A stretch of DNA of 45,624 bases. Source: Spirosoma sp. (GTDB lineage: Bacteria; Bacteroidota; Bacteroidia; Cytophagales; Spirosomataceae). The stretch lies in NCBI GenBank assembly GCA_014377625.1, contig JACMPG010000152.1:1-45624 (forward strand), in the 5' to 3' direction. The notes under the pieces were generated by a model. That model had not been told where the DNA came from. It saw nothing but the letters and a program-made list of their open reading frames with translations, and made no database searches. Position numbers and translations under genes: made by a program. This document shows positions 6,888 through 15,257 of the stretch, piece by piece (the first letter of the stretch is position 1; each line of letters begins with the position of its first letter).

Positions 6888-8012
6888 ATGAAACGCTTTT
6901 TCGCATTTGTCATGAAAGAATTTTACCACATCCTACGAGACCGGCGGACGCTGCTTATTCTGTTTGGGATGCCGCTGGCTATGGTGCTGCTGTTTGGCTT
7001 TGCCCTGACCAACGAAATCAAGAACGCCCGCATCGCCGTCCTCGACCTGGACCACGGGCAGCACAGCCGCCAGATTACCGACCGCCTATTGTCGTCGGGC
7101 TATTTTCAGCTAACCAAAACCCTGACCGCCTACCGCGACGTAGAAGCCACGTTTCGGCAGGGCAACGTGAAGCTGGTGGTTGTATTTCCGCCCAACTTCA
7201 CCCGCAACTACGCCCACGACGGCACAGCGCAGGTGCAGTTACTGGCCGATGCCTCCGAACAGAACACGGCCATCAGCCTGACCAACTACGCCACGAACAT
7301 CATTCAAACGTATCGCACCGGCGCACCGGCCACTGAGCAGAGTCCACCCGGCGCGCAGCCGCCAATGCAAATTACGGTGCAGCCACGCATGGTGTTCAAC
7401 CCCGAACTGGCGGGAGCCTTCGTGTTTGTGCCGGGTGTGATGGCCATGGTGCTGCTGCTGGTTTCCGCCCTGATGACGTCCGTAACGATTGCCCGCGAAA
7501 AAGAAACCGGCACCATGGAAGTCCTGATGGTATCGCCCCTGAGTCAGATTCAGATTTTATTCGGCAAGATGCTGCCCTACCTGCTCCTCTCGTTCCTGAA
7601 CGGCGTCATGATCATCACGCTGGGCGTGTTTCTGCTCAACATTCCGCTCAATGGCAGTTTGGGGCTGCTCCTGTCCGAAACCCTACTGTTTATTTTTGTC
7701 GCCCTCGCGATTGGTCTGCTTATTTCTGCCATTGCCGACACGCAACTGGTAGCCATGTTCACATCCATGCTGGCTATGTTGCTGCCAACTATTTTTCTGT
7801 CAGGCTTCTTGTTCCCCATCGAAAGTATGCCGCGTGTATTGCAGGTCATTTCTAATATAATCCCGGCCAAGCATTTCATCATCATCGTAAAAGGTATTAT
7901 GATTAAAGGCACGGGTCTGAATCTGCTCTGGAAACCCACGCTGATTCTGTTCGCCATGGCCACCGTACTAACCATCGTGAGCTTACGGAAGCTAAAACCG
8001 AGACTGGGCTAA
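6888..8012 (+). CDS. ABC-2 type permease 1 (YbhS-like)
   Basis: The 374-residue membrane protein has the ABC-2 fold. There is one N-terminal helix (LLILFGMPLAMVLLFGFAL), a large periplasmic domain (about 45-180) and five or so helices in the C-half. The conserved cytoplasmic coupling stretch is TIAREKETGTMEVLMVSPL. Length and layout match YbhS/YhhJ-type half-transporters. It forms the export channel with permease 2. Confidence 0.88.
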   Translation: MKRFFAFVMKEFYHILRDRRTLLILFGMPLAMVLLFGFALTNEIKNARIAVLDLDHGQHSRQITDRLLSSGYFQLTKTLTAYRDVEATFRQGNVKLVVVFPPNFTRNYAHDGTAQVQLLADASEQNTAISLTNYATNIIQTYRTGAPATEQSPPGAQPPMQITVQPRMVFNPELAGAFVFVPGVMAMVLLLVSALMTSVTIAREKETGTMEVLMVSPLSQIQILFGKMLPYLLLSFLNGVMIITLGVFLLNIPLNGSLGLLLSETLLFIFVALAIGLLISAIADTQLVAMFTSMLAMLLPTIFLSGFLFPIESMPRVLQVISNIIPAKHFIIIVKGIMIKGTGLNLLWKPTLILFAMATVLTIVSLRKLKPRLG

Positions 8013-8036
8013 TTTTGAATGATAAATTGAGAAACC

Positions 8037-9167
8037 ATGAACCGCATCGGCTTTATGATCGAAAAGGAGTTTAAGCAGCTATTCCGCAACAAGGTGTTGT
8101 GGCGGATGATGCTGGCGGCTCCGGTATTACAACTGATTCTGCTGGCCAACGCGGCTAATTTCGAGGTCAAAAACATCAATATCGTCGTGGTTGACCAGGA
8201 CCACACGACCTACGCCCAGCGGCTAACGGGCAAGTTTCGCTATATCGACAACTTCAATTTTCGGGGGTATCGGCCCGCTACCAAACTGGCTTACCAGGAA
8301 CTTCTGGCCGGAACCGCCGATGTAATCCTGGTCATTCCTCCCCACTTTGAGCGCAATCTGACTACGGAGAATCGGGCCGATGTACAGCTATTAGTCAGTG
8401 CTATTGACGGTACCAAGGCGGGTATTGCCTCCGTATATGCGCAGACGATTATCCGCAGCTTCAACGCCGACATCCGCACCGAAACCATTGGTACTACCCC
8501 GGACGGGGTAGCACCGGAGCGTATGGCCGGACTGGACGTTGAAAATCAGTACTGGTACAACCCCCGGCTGGAGTACAAAACGTTTATGGTGCCCGGTATT
8601 CTCTTCGAGCTGCTCCTGCTCATCGGCAGTATGATTGCGGCCCTCAATATTGTGCGCGAGAAAGAAATTGGCACGCAGGAACAGCTCAACGTAACGCCCA
8701 TCAGGAAGCATGAATTCATCATCGGCAAACTTACGCCCTTTGTGCTGATCGGGTTAATTCAGTTTACCCTGGGGCTACTGGTGGGCCGGTTCGTTTTCAG
8801 GATACCAATAGAAGGCAGTCTGCTGCTGCTCTACGGGTTTGCGTTCCTGTTTTTGCTGCTCTGCGTGGGGCTGGGATTACTGATTTCGGCGGTGTCCAAT
8901 ACGCAGCAACAGGCCATGTTTGTGGTATTTTTCTGTCTGGTACTGTTCATTCTGCTCAGCGGACTGTTTTCCTCTACCGATGACATGCCGCAGTGGGCGC
9001 AAATCATTAATACACTGAATCCACTCAAATACATCATTGAAGTTGGCCGTAATGTGTTGCTCAAAGGCAGTACCCTGCGCGACATGCAAACGCAGTTTTT
9101 CACCCTGCTGGCCATGACGATTACCCTGATCGGGCTGGCCTCCTGGCGGTACAAAAAGGTAGGGTAG
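8037..9167 (+). CDS. ABC-2 type permease 2 (YbhR-like)
   Basis: The 376-residue protein is a paralogue of its upstream neighbour. It has an N-terminal amphipathic start (MIEKEFKQLFRNKVLWRMM), one helix, a periplasmic domain and then C-terminal helices with the coupling sequence LNIVREKEIGTQEQLNVTPI. It starts 24 bp after permease 1 ends and closes the operon. No terminator hairpin is obvious after it. Confidence 0.88.
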   Translation: MNRIGFMIEKEFKQLFRNKVLWRMMLAAPVLQLILLANAANFEVKNINIVVVDQDHTTYAQRLTGKFRYIDNFNFRGYRPATKLAYQELLAGTADVILVIPPHFERNLTTENRADVQLLVSAIDGTKAGIASVYAQTIIRSFNADIRTETIGTTPDGVAPERMAGLDVENQYWYNPRLEYKTFMVPGILFELLLLIGSMIAALNIVREKEIGTQEQLNVTPIRKHEFIIGKLTPFVLIGLIQFTLGLLVGRFVFRIPIEGSLLLLYGFAFLFLLLCVGLGLLISAVSNTQQQAMFVVFFCLVLFILLSGLFSSTDDMPQWAQIINTLNPLKYIIEVGRNVLLKGSTLRDMQTQFFTLLAMTITLIGLASWRYKKVG

Positions 9168-9329
9168 GCAGTCCGAAAATTTCGAGTTCCCTACTGTAGC
9201 ATACTGGTCAAGGAATGGATTGTCAAAACTATAAACAGTTTCGTTATCACCGGCTGTGTATTGTTCGGCTTTCCCGTCTTTTTTCACTGAATTAGACCGA
9301 CTAACATCAGTAGGGACAGATTAATACCC

Positions 9330-9620
9330 TTAAAAGTCCATCGGATAACTTATAGGATTATACCGTTTAAGCAGGGGCCGGAGTTGCGCCAGGCTATAGA
9401 ACCGACTTTTAAGCGTATAGCCCTGTGTATAACGCTTTACGGTACGGAGCAATGGTTTGGCGATGCCCCGCACGGTGAAGCGATAGAACTTTCCTTTTTC
9501 GTCAAAAAAAGTAATTTGGGTAGCCTTCAACGTCCCAAACCCGTTGCACAGGCTGAAAAACATACCGTTAAGTAAAGTCAGGCGGCATGTAGATCGAAAT
9601 TTGGCGGACAATGTATTCAT
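9330..9620 (-). CDS. Small protein of unknown function
   Basis: This 96-residue basic ORF starts MNTLSAKFRSTCRLTLLNG and contains ITFFDEKGKFYRFTVRGIAK. No family was recognised. It is alone on its strand between the efflux operon and the island, in a stretch with no better candidate. It may be a real small gene or a remnant; the basic C-half would suit nucleic-acid binding, but this is not established. Confidence 0.35.
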   Translation of the reverse strand: MNTLSAKFRSTCRLTLLNGMFFSLCNGFGTLKATQITFFDEKGKFYRFTVRGIAKPLLRTVKRYTQGYTLKSRFYSLAQLRPLLKRYNPISYPMDF

Positions 9621-9765
9621 TTACGAAAGGTTCCGCAAAATACACAGAGTCGGATTGACTACAGAACTACAAACGGCTGTCAATCAGCTACGAGTAATGA
9701 CGCGGTCATGCGTACAATAACATGTTGGGTGCAGGTCCACACTGTTACTCGCGGGGCGGGTGTCG

Positions 9766-9844
9766 GCGACAGGGGGTACGTCTCGCAGTTCAGGGTCTAA
9801 AAAATCTCCATTTTCAGCCTACCTGCGACAGTTGGTACGTCTCG
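9766..9844 (+). repeat. Direct 20-bp repeat, 59 bp apart
   Basis: GCGACAGGGGGTACGTCTCG (9766-9785) recurs at 9825-9844 with two changes (GCGACAGTTGGTACGTCTCG). They are two units of the GCGACA-centred repeat series that fills this spacer. A third core (GGCGACA) is at 9876-9882. The stretch 9621-9921 has no other gene. Confidence 0.8.
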
Positions 9845-9921
9845 AAAGGCAAGGTCACTGAGAAAGGGAGCATCGGGCGACAAGGGGTAAAGGTTACAAT
9901 ATCTGACAAACACAAAAACGC

Positions 9922-10587
9922 ATGAGCGAGAAGGAAGAGGAGATTGCCCTCACTAAATTGATTAGAAAAAACCGAAAAAGTATTGAAAAAGACTTCAACA
10001 AAAACTTTGAGATACAAGGCAAAACATTAGCTATTCTCACTGGCGGACTTGAACATGCAAATTTCAATAGTTTCAAGACAGTAAGCGTAGTGTGGAATTT
10101 GTCGATTTATCTAAACTTAATCTCTTTTGACCTAAAAGTTATCTGCAAAGACTTGATGTTTGAGGAGGGCGTATGGCAGAGGAAGCTATATGCAAGACAA
10201 GCCTATTTGCTAATATACGAAAGCATGAACGGTTTCCTTTCGTTGATAGGTACTTCCCTGAAGAATGCCATAGATACTTTTGACGACAAAGAAATGTACC
10301 TTGAAAACGTAAGGATTATAGCCGCCAGACTTAACGCTTTCAAAAAAGAATATGAGCAAACAATCGTAACCGTTAGGCATACGTCTATTGCTCACAGAGA
10401 CAAAGACACATTAGTGCAACTCAAATCAATTGAATCAATAAGTTGGCTCAAGGCAACTGAAATTGTCACTAAATTCGACGGGATTGTTCGGGATTTGGGA
10501 CAGGTTTGTCAGTTGTTGATGAATCGGGCAACTGACGAATTGTATCAAGACGAAACGATTCCAAAGGCACGGGTAACGGGGACATAG
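9922..10587 (+). CDS. HEPN-like protein of unknown function (island gene 1)
   Basis: This 221-residue, AT-rich gene starts MSEKEEEIALTKLIRK and is largely helical. A central helix pair (ARQAYLLIYESMNGFLSLI) is followed by VRHTSIAHRDKDTL, an R-x5-H arrangement typical of HEPN domains such as AbiU2-like proteins, where Arg and His form a ribonuclease centre. No specific family is assigned. If the HEPN reading is right, it could be an RNA-cleaving toxin or defence factor. It has its own A-rich leader and stands alone in the first island unit. Confidence 0.6.
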   Translation: MSEKEEEIALTKLIRKNRKSIEKDFNKNFEIQGKTLAILTGGLEHANFNSFKTVSVVWNLSIYLNLISFDLKVICKDLMFEEGVWQRKLYARQAYLLIYESMNGFLSLIGTSLKNAIDTFDDKEMYLENVRIIAARLNAFKKEYEQTIVTVRHTSIAHRDKDTLVQLKSIESISWLKATEIVTKFDGIVRDLGQVCQLLMNRATDELYQDETIPKARVTGT

Positions 10588-10679
10588 TTGGTTGAGACTC
10601 ATTTAATATTCTGCCATTTTGGCGTCTCCGGCGACATCTGAGCCGCCTGACTGTTCGGGGATTTGCATAATCGAATTTA

Positions 10680-10918
10680 CGTTGTTGAGCTTCGCGTTCG
10701 TGAGTGAAAAAATGGACTGTTGCGTTGTGTCCGCTTCGCGTATTTCACCTGTCTGGCGACAGGTGGGCCGCCCCCTATTCGGGCCGACAGCCCAACCGGG
10801 CGTGTGTGTAAAGGTTCGCTTCGCTCCCCATCACCACACGCGGCCGTTGGGTGAACTGGCCAAAATGTGAGTGAGGGGCGGGTTTCGGCGACAAACAGCG
10901 CGGCTCGGATAGGAAACG
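10680..10918 (+). repeat. Long spacer repeat, copy A (pairs with 14999-15258)
   Basis: Blocks shared with the later copy, in the same order, are GTTGTTGAGCTTCGC, GTGAAAAA, AGCCCAAC, GTGTGTAAAGGTTC, GTTGGG, GGGTTTCGG, and GCGCGG...TAGGAAA at the end. Between blocks the copies have diverged. The central part is the attC-like pair with arms GCCCAAC..CGTGTG and CACACG..GTTGGGT. Confidence 0.75.
10790..10852 (+). repeat. attC-like inverted pair (63 bp)
   Basis: GCCCAAC (10790-10796) fits the integron R-type box RYYYAAC and GTTGGGT (10846-10852) fits GTTRRRY. Inside, GGGCGTGTGTG and CACACGCGGCC are imperfectly complementary, giving the long bulged hairpin expected of a folded attC. Confidence 0.55.
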
Positions 10919-11185
10919 TAGTACTTGCATTTCTGGGTTTCGGCTGACAGTTTGAACACTCCGGTTAGGCTAGCTCAGGTTTTAAAGTCCAGCACCTCGG
11001 CGACAAGGTAAACGCCCCGGTTGGGCAGATTTAGTTTAGTAGGGGTGCGTTGCGGTGACAGTAAAAACGCCCCGAAAGTCAAGTTTGGCAAAATTTGCAA
11101 ACTAGTTGAAACAGGTAAATTTCAATCTTTTACGAGAGCTTAATATTATTAATTAGTCAATTATAACCCCTAAACACACAAGATT

Positions 11186-11836
11186 ATGCCAGATGGACAA
11201 CTCACAGATGCAGAGATTGATGTAGTAGCAAAGGCAATAAAAATTAAAAGCCCAGGCTCAGTACCTGTAGGAACTATTCTAGCTTGGGCAGGCGATGGTA
11301 CTTTTTTACCACTTGGAGATGGATGGTTTCCGTGTGATGGTTCATATATACCAGACACACCTGAATTTGCTTCGCTTAAGAAAGTTGTAGGAGATTTTTG
11401 GGGGAAGTTTGATAATTCAAGTGGAATACCTCGGTTTAAGCTTCCTGACTTGCGAGGAGTAATTTTAAGAGGAGTTAACCTAACCAAAGGAGATGATCCA
11501 GCCGATTCCTTAAAGCAATTTAGAGACCCTGATAGAAATAGTAGAGTAAGGTATCCGGGTGCAAGTGGTGCATCTAACGAGGTGGGATCATATCAGTCGG
11601 GCGAGGTTGGAACACATAATCATACGGCTCGTGATTCTGGCCATCAACACGTTACAAAAGGGTTTTCAGCAGGAAATTTTGCGGGAAATGCGGGATCTGC
11701 CACCAGACCGGCAGGGGTTGGAGGACCTTTCGAGCCAACAACATCGGTAGGCAATGCCAATATTACAGTTGATGATAGAATAGGGAGCGAAACAAGGCCT
11801 ATAAATGCCTATGTTCGCTATATTATCAAAGCATGA
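11186..11836 (+). CDS. Phage tail-collar domain protein (island gene 2)
   Basis: The 216-residue protein has the tail-collar pattern. VPVGTILAWAGDGTFLPLGD and GWFPCDGS open the domain, FKLPDLRGVILRG is the core strand, VGTHNHT and SGHQH are His-rich metal-type motifs, and SETRPINAYVRYIIKA is the usual C-terminus. Such domains occur in phage tail fibres and in tail-like protein machines, where they bind receptors. No other phage genes are present, so this is a stray cargo gene rather than part of a prophage. Codon use is AT-rich, unlike the flanking chromosome. A strong terminator overlaps its stop codon. Confidence 0.8.
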   Translation: MPDGQLTDAEIDVVAKAIKIKSPGSVPVGTILAWAGDGTFLPLGDGWFPCDGSYIPDTPEFASLKKVVGDFWGKFDNSSGIPRFKLPDLRGVILRGVNLTKGDDPADSLKQFRDPDRNSRVRYPGASGASNEVGSYQSGEVGTHNHTARDSGHQHVTKGFSAGNFAGNAGSATRPAGVGGPFEPTTSVGNANITVDDRIGSETRPINAYVRYIIKA

Positions 11837-11906
11837 ATCTATTGTATAAGCTCAGACTGATTCTCTGATTAAGATTGAGCTTATACAATAGATTCATATT
11901 TCTTTT
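11834..11906 (+). terminator. Rho-independent terminator of the collar gene
   Basis: TGAATCTATTGTATAAGCTCA (11834-11854) and its perfect complement (11876-11896) form a 21-bp stem around a 21-nt loop, followed by TATTTCTTTT. The first three bases of the stem are the stop codon. The perfect symmetry suggests a bidirectional terminator. Confidence 0.88.
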
Positions 11907-12047
11907 GTAATCTTATCTCATAGTACGTTAGTAAAAAGTTAGGGCGAAGTCACTAAGTTTCACTAATATAATGTTAGGGAAGATCACAATAATACAACCG
12001 AAGATAAGCCAGTTCCATCATCGCTTAAATCCTCAAATTGGAAAGCT

Positions 12048-12377
12048 GTGCATATTGAATACATCCATAGTACAACCAAGGAAAAAGCAGTTCAGAAAAT
12101 AGATACTTTTCTTGATGAACTGATGCAGTGGCAGTTTCCGGGGGGCATTGTCATTAAAGAACCAACTAAGAATTGGTTAGGCGATACCATGAGTTTCTCC
12201 TTTCGGGTAAAAAAAGGGTTTTTAGGAACAACAATAACGGGAACTGTTCGCGTTGATGACCAATTGGTCGTGATTGATATGGACATACCCGGTATAGTAC
12301 TATTTTTTATCTCCGAAGATAGAATTCGTGAAGTCATTAATCGGCAATTAGATGAACTATTCAAAGTTAGTGCATAG
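12048..12377 (+). CDS. Polyhydroxyalkanoate-granule-type small protein (island gene 3)
   Basis: The 109-residue protein starts at a GTG preceded by GGAAAG. The frame is open upstream to 11967 but has no other start. Its layout fits the 'putative polyhydroxyalkanoic acid system' family: an N-terminal strand and helix (STTKEKAVQKIDTFLDEL), then KNWLGDTMSFSFRVKKGFLG, TGTVRVDDQLVVIDMDIPG and a closing helix (EDRIREVINRQLDELF). The fold is small alpha/beta and cytoplasmic, and the function is poorly known. There are no PHA synthesis genes nearby, so the name reflects fold only. Confidence 0.6.
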   Translation: MHIEYIHSTTKEKAVQKIDTFLDELMQWQFPGGIVIKEPTKNWLGDTMSFSFRVKKGFLGTTITGTVRVDDQLVVIDMDIPGIVLFFISEDRIREVINRQLDELFKVSA

Positions 12378-12579
12378 TACGCGCTCCGCGTGTGTCGTTC
12401 TCCGGCGACAGGCAGCGCGTCCCAACAGTCGGGGTTTTAAAAACGAGTTAGGCGGGTTGCGGCTGACAAATCGCACGTCTCTGACAAGCAGACTTTTCGA
12501 TTTCTATTTGGGGCTTGCGGTCGACAGGCTTTAATCAAAAATTAAAAATCCACTTACATAAAACCAAAACCCTTACACA

Positions 12580-14115
12580 ATGGCGAAGACAGTTAATGAC
12601 CAAAAGACTAAAGTAGTAAGGTTTAGTGATAAGTTCAAATACAACAATCCCGTAAACTTTTATGTAACTAATTTGTATGATTTTCCTAAACTTGGAGCTG
12701 GGTTCGATACTAGATCAGGAACATCACTAAACACTGGCACACCTTTCGAAAAATTAGATGTATTAAAGGTTGAGGGTAGTGTTGAAAATACTGCATCTAA
12801 TTATAGCTTTGATGCATTCATGGTGGAAAGTAAAACCAACTTATTAGAAGATTTACAATTTGATATAAGTGTTCAGGCCAAGTATCTTGCTTACAAAGGG
12901 AAAGCGACTTTTAAATTAGAAGACTTTAGTTATTCTCAAGACTTATCAATTGTGTGGCTTGTTATTTGTGAAAAATACTACTCAAGTAATGAACTTAATG
13001 ACATTACTTTCAAAGCAAGCGCTGAGGAGATTCTAACCCAACCAACAAAGTTTATTGCTACCTATGGTGATTCCTTCGTATCTTCCCTTACGTTTGGCAA
13101 CAAAGTCCTAATTAAGTACGAGTTTACCGCTAATACAATAGAAGAAAAAAATAAAATGTCTATTGAAGTGGAGGCATCAATGAAAGCACTTAAGGCTAGC
13201 GGAAAAGTTACATCTACTTTTACTAGTTTAGTCACTTCAGCCTCTGCTTCTCAAAGGCTTAGTGTAAAGATGATTGTATATGGAGATAAACAAGGTCCAG
13301 AATCGATTGCATTCACTGATTTGGAGTCGCTTCAGGCCAAATTAAGTACATTCATAAAAGACTTATCAAAAGCCGATGCCACTGTACTAAGATTCCAAAC
13401 TACCCACTACCCGCAATTGGATAACTACTCAGTTCTTTTAAACATAGAAGCGTCGAAATTATTTTTAGAAAAGTATTTTCAGATAGATGCAGAATTGGTG
13501 TTAATTAATAAACTGCGAGGCATTGCTGATATTAATCAGGATCAGATTGAAGAACTTGAAACATGTACGGTGGAAAGAAAATTGTACAAGAATAAGTTGT
13601 TAAGAAAAATAAAACGGTATTATGACGTTACTACTGATGCTAACGAGGAGGAAACAGTTTTTGAAGAATTGGAAAAATTAATTTTTAGGGAAAAACTACC
13701 TGTAATACCTAAAGTTGAGCCACAACCGGTTTTAAGCTGTACATGGAAAGGAGACGAATCTGTCCCAATTGAACAGTTTAGCACAGGTTGCAAGTTCGTA
13801 GGATTGCCAATAGGTGATTCAGTGACTATAAGAGTAAATCTCAATTTAGCCATTCAAGAGCTGCAGAATAACTACCCACATGTCGTAGGTGTATGGTTTC
13901 AATGTCAGTTATTTATTGATCAAATAATGTTCCTTGACGAAAAGGTCAATAGGAAGGATGTTCAAATACATTCAATTAGTCGTGATTTTAATATCCCAAG
14001 ACCCATTGAAGGAGTAGGAGTAATCCGGTTAAAAACTGTTTTCGCTACTTATCCAGATAGCAATCAAGGCACTATTTTAATTAAAGCAGGGTCATCAATT
14101 GAAGTAATTAATTGA
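12580..14115 (+). CDS. Large island protein, possible MACPF-like pore former (island gene 4)
   Basis: This 511-residue, AT-rich gene starts MAKTVNDQKTKVVRFSDKFK and has no signal peptide. Residues about 80-275 are rich in beta strands. YGDSFVSSLTFGNKVLIKYE resembles the MACPF/SNTX-type core strand with its YG-x-F-V-x-S pattern, and is followed by FTANTIEEKNKMSIEVEASM and a Ser/Thr-rich amphipathic stretch (SGKVTSTFTSLVTSASASQ) like a membrane-inserting hairpin. A helical middle (290-390) and a C-terminal beta domain follow. The MACPF link is my inference from pattern only. Neighbours are an amidase and a collar protein, which could suit a toxin or effector cargo. Confidence 0.5.
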   Translation: MAKTVNDQKTKVVRFSDKFKYNNPVNFYVTNLYDFPKLGAGFDTRSGTSLNTGTPFEKLDVLKVEGSVENTASNYSFDAFMVESKTNLLEDLQFDISVQAKYLAYKGKATFKLEDFSYSQDLSIVWLVICEKYYSSNELNDITFKASAEEILTQPTKFIATYGDSFVSSLTFGNKVLIKYEFTANTIEEKNKMSIEVEASMKALKASGKVTSTFTSLVTSASASQRLSVKMIVYGDKQGPESIAFTDLESLQAKLSTFIKDLSKADATVLRFQTTHYPQLDNYSVLLNIEASKLFLEKYFQIDAELVLINKLRGIADINQDQIEELETCTVERKLYKNKLLRKIKRYYDVTTDANEEETVFEELEKLIFREKLPVIPKVEPQPVLSCTWKGDESVPIEQFSTGCKFVGLPIGDSVTIRVNLNLAIQELQNNYPHVVGVWFQCQLFIDQIMFLDEKVNRKDVQIHSISRDFNIPRPIEGVGVIRLKTVFATYPDSNQGTILIKAGSSIEVIN

Positions 14116-14165
14116 TAAAAAGCTTCATTTGTAAAATTTACTGTTTACTTCTAAACTTTTAAAAT

Positions 14166-14855
14166 ATGTCTGCAAATCCACAAACCTTTCATTTTAAGCT
14201 ATCTAACCAAGATAGGCCCAAATTTATGAGTCCCATACCAGAAATATGGTATCCTGGAGTTAAAGACTATTGGCCAGTTTCTACAACCAAAAGGATTTAC
14301 CATCCAATCAATGGGATTAAAGCAGTTGTAATACATGCTACCGCTGGTTCTAATTCATCCGGCGCTATTTCTCAAATGAAAATTGGGGAAGGAAGCTTTC
14401 ATTGGTTGATTCCAGACGAGAATGAAGAACAACATGAAAAAAATGTATGGGCCTGTGTCCCTGAATCATTAGCAGCGCATCATGTGCTGAAGGATAAGTT
14501 CCACCCAGATGTAAATGATGGAATGAAAAGGGTAAATCACTGGTCACTCGGAATTGAAGTTGTTAATAACCAAGAAATTTCTGACTTTTTCTCTGATTGG
14601 CAAATAAAAATTACAGCTGCTATTGTAAGATATTGTTGGGCAAAATATCCTAATTTAAGTGATGTCGTATCTCACGCGAAATTAGACCCAGGCAGACGCA
14701 GTGACCCTGGAGTTAATTTTCCCTGGTCGCAGTTCGAAACCTATGTTAAGGACACGAATAGCTTTAGCCCAAACCTATTTGCCGCAAATGTTGGTGACGA
14801 TAACTTTAGTGAGTACATGGAGAGAATTTTTAATATAGAAGAGGGAAAACTATAG
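14166..14855 (+). CDS. N-acetylmuramoyl-L-alanine amidase, Amidase_2 type (island gene 5)
   Basis: The 229-residue protein has the zinc amidase pattern. AVVIHATAG carries the first zinc His, VNHWSLGIEVVN is the conserved core, and VVSHAKLDPGRRSDPGVNF supplies the second His and the final Asp ligand. It would cut the bond between muramic acid and the stem peptide. No signal peptide is seen, so it is either cytosolic, exported by other means or released on lysis. The gene is AT-rich and 50 bp after island gene 4, so the two may be co-transcribed. Confidence 0.85.
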   Translation: MSANPQTFHFKLSNQDRPKFMSPIPEIWYPGVKDYWPVSTTKRIYHPINGIKAVVIHATAGSNSSGAISQMKIGEGSFHWLIPDENEEQHEKNVWACVPESLAAHHVLKDKFHPDVNDGMKRVNHWSLGIEVVNNQEISDFFSDWQIKITAAIVRYCWAKYPNLSDVVSHAKLDPGRRSDPGVNFPWSQFETYVKDTNSFSPNLFAANVGDDNFSEYMERIFNIEEGKL

Positions 14856-15257
14856 GCTCGTTGTTGAGCTTCCGGTCGACAACCTAAACGCCCCGGTTTG
14901 TTAAGTCTGGCACTCCTTCGCTCAGCTCTCGCCGACAGGTCGCTTGGCTCGACAACATAGCCCTTGACAAGGCTCGATATAAAAAAAGTTGACGTGCGTT
15001 GTTGAGCTTCGCTTGTCAGCGTGAAAAAGTTTGGATTGTGGGTTGTTGTGCGCTCCGCGTGGGCAGGCTCCCGCTGACAAGATGCACGCCGGTGAGGAAG
15101 CTTTTCAGCCCAACTCAGGCAGGTGTGTAAAGGTTCAAGTGACTTTTATTCAGTGAGTTATTTCGCGTACCATCAACACCCGTTGGCGTTGGGCGAACCG
15201 AACAAATAGTGTTTGCGGGGTGGGTTTCGGTCAACAGGCCGCGCGGTTCGTTAGGAA
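14856..15257 (+). other. Island spacer at right edge: attC-like site and repeats
   Basis: No gene is seen. GGTCGACA (14874), GCCGACA (14931), GCTGACA (15073) and GGTCAACA (15229) continue the spacer motif, and AAACGCCCCGGTT occurs at about 14886. The long repeat copy B (about 14999-15258) with its attC-like pair is here. Confidence 0.7.

Larger units (their letters stand above)
10588..11185 (+). other. Island spacer 1: attC-like site and GCGACA repeats
   Basis: No gene is seen here. The spacer holds the 10790-10852 attC-like pair and a run of GGCGACA-type cores at 10630, 10755, 10784, 10887, 10942, 10999 and 11054, the last four spaced about 50-59 bp. AAACGCCCCGGTTGGG-like strings follow several cores. 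The final ~90 bp are AT-rich and serve as leader for the next gene. Confidence 0.7.
9724..15257 (+). mobile_element. AT-rich gene island with attC-like junction repeats
   Basis: Five + strand genes of clearly lower GC than the chromosome are separated by GC-richer spacers. The left edge is a GTTGGGT half-site (9724-9730). Internal and right junctions are GCCCAAC...GTTGGGY pairs at 10790-10852 and 15108-15194. The first ~45 bp after each GTTGGG are alike in all three places and include GGGGYGGGT followed by a TCGG-type motif. The right edge abuts a truncated chromosomal gene. No integrase or transposase is present inside. The best reading is a cluster of cassettes without a nearby integrase; other recombination systems remain possible. 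Confidence 0.55.

Noticed and set aside
9168-9287. Minus-strand frame reading KKDGKAEQYTAGDNETVYSF after the permease gene
   Set aside because: It looks protein-like for about 45 codons but runs antisense into the permease gene and has a stop upstream. At most a small remnant; not enough to call.
10619-10870. 83-residue open frame in island spacer 1
   Set aside because: It lies entirely over the attC-like repeat and GCGACA motifs and shows no protein-like pattern.
9724-15257. Prophage
   Set aside because: A collar-domain gene and an amidase are present, but no head, tail-tube, portal, terminase or integrase genes, and the spacers are far too long for phage.
9724-15257. CRISPR array
   Set aside because: The GCGACA-type repeats are degenerate, do not have uniform repeat length and are interrupted by genes; no cas genes are present.
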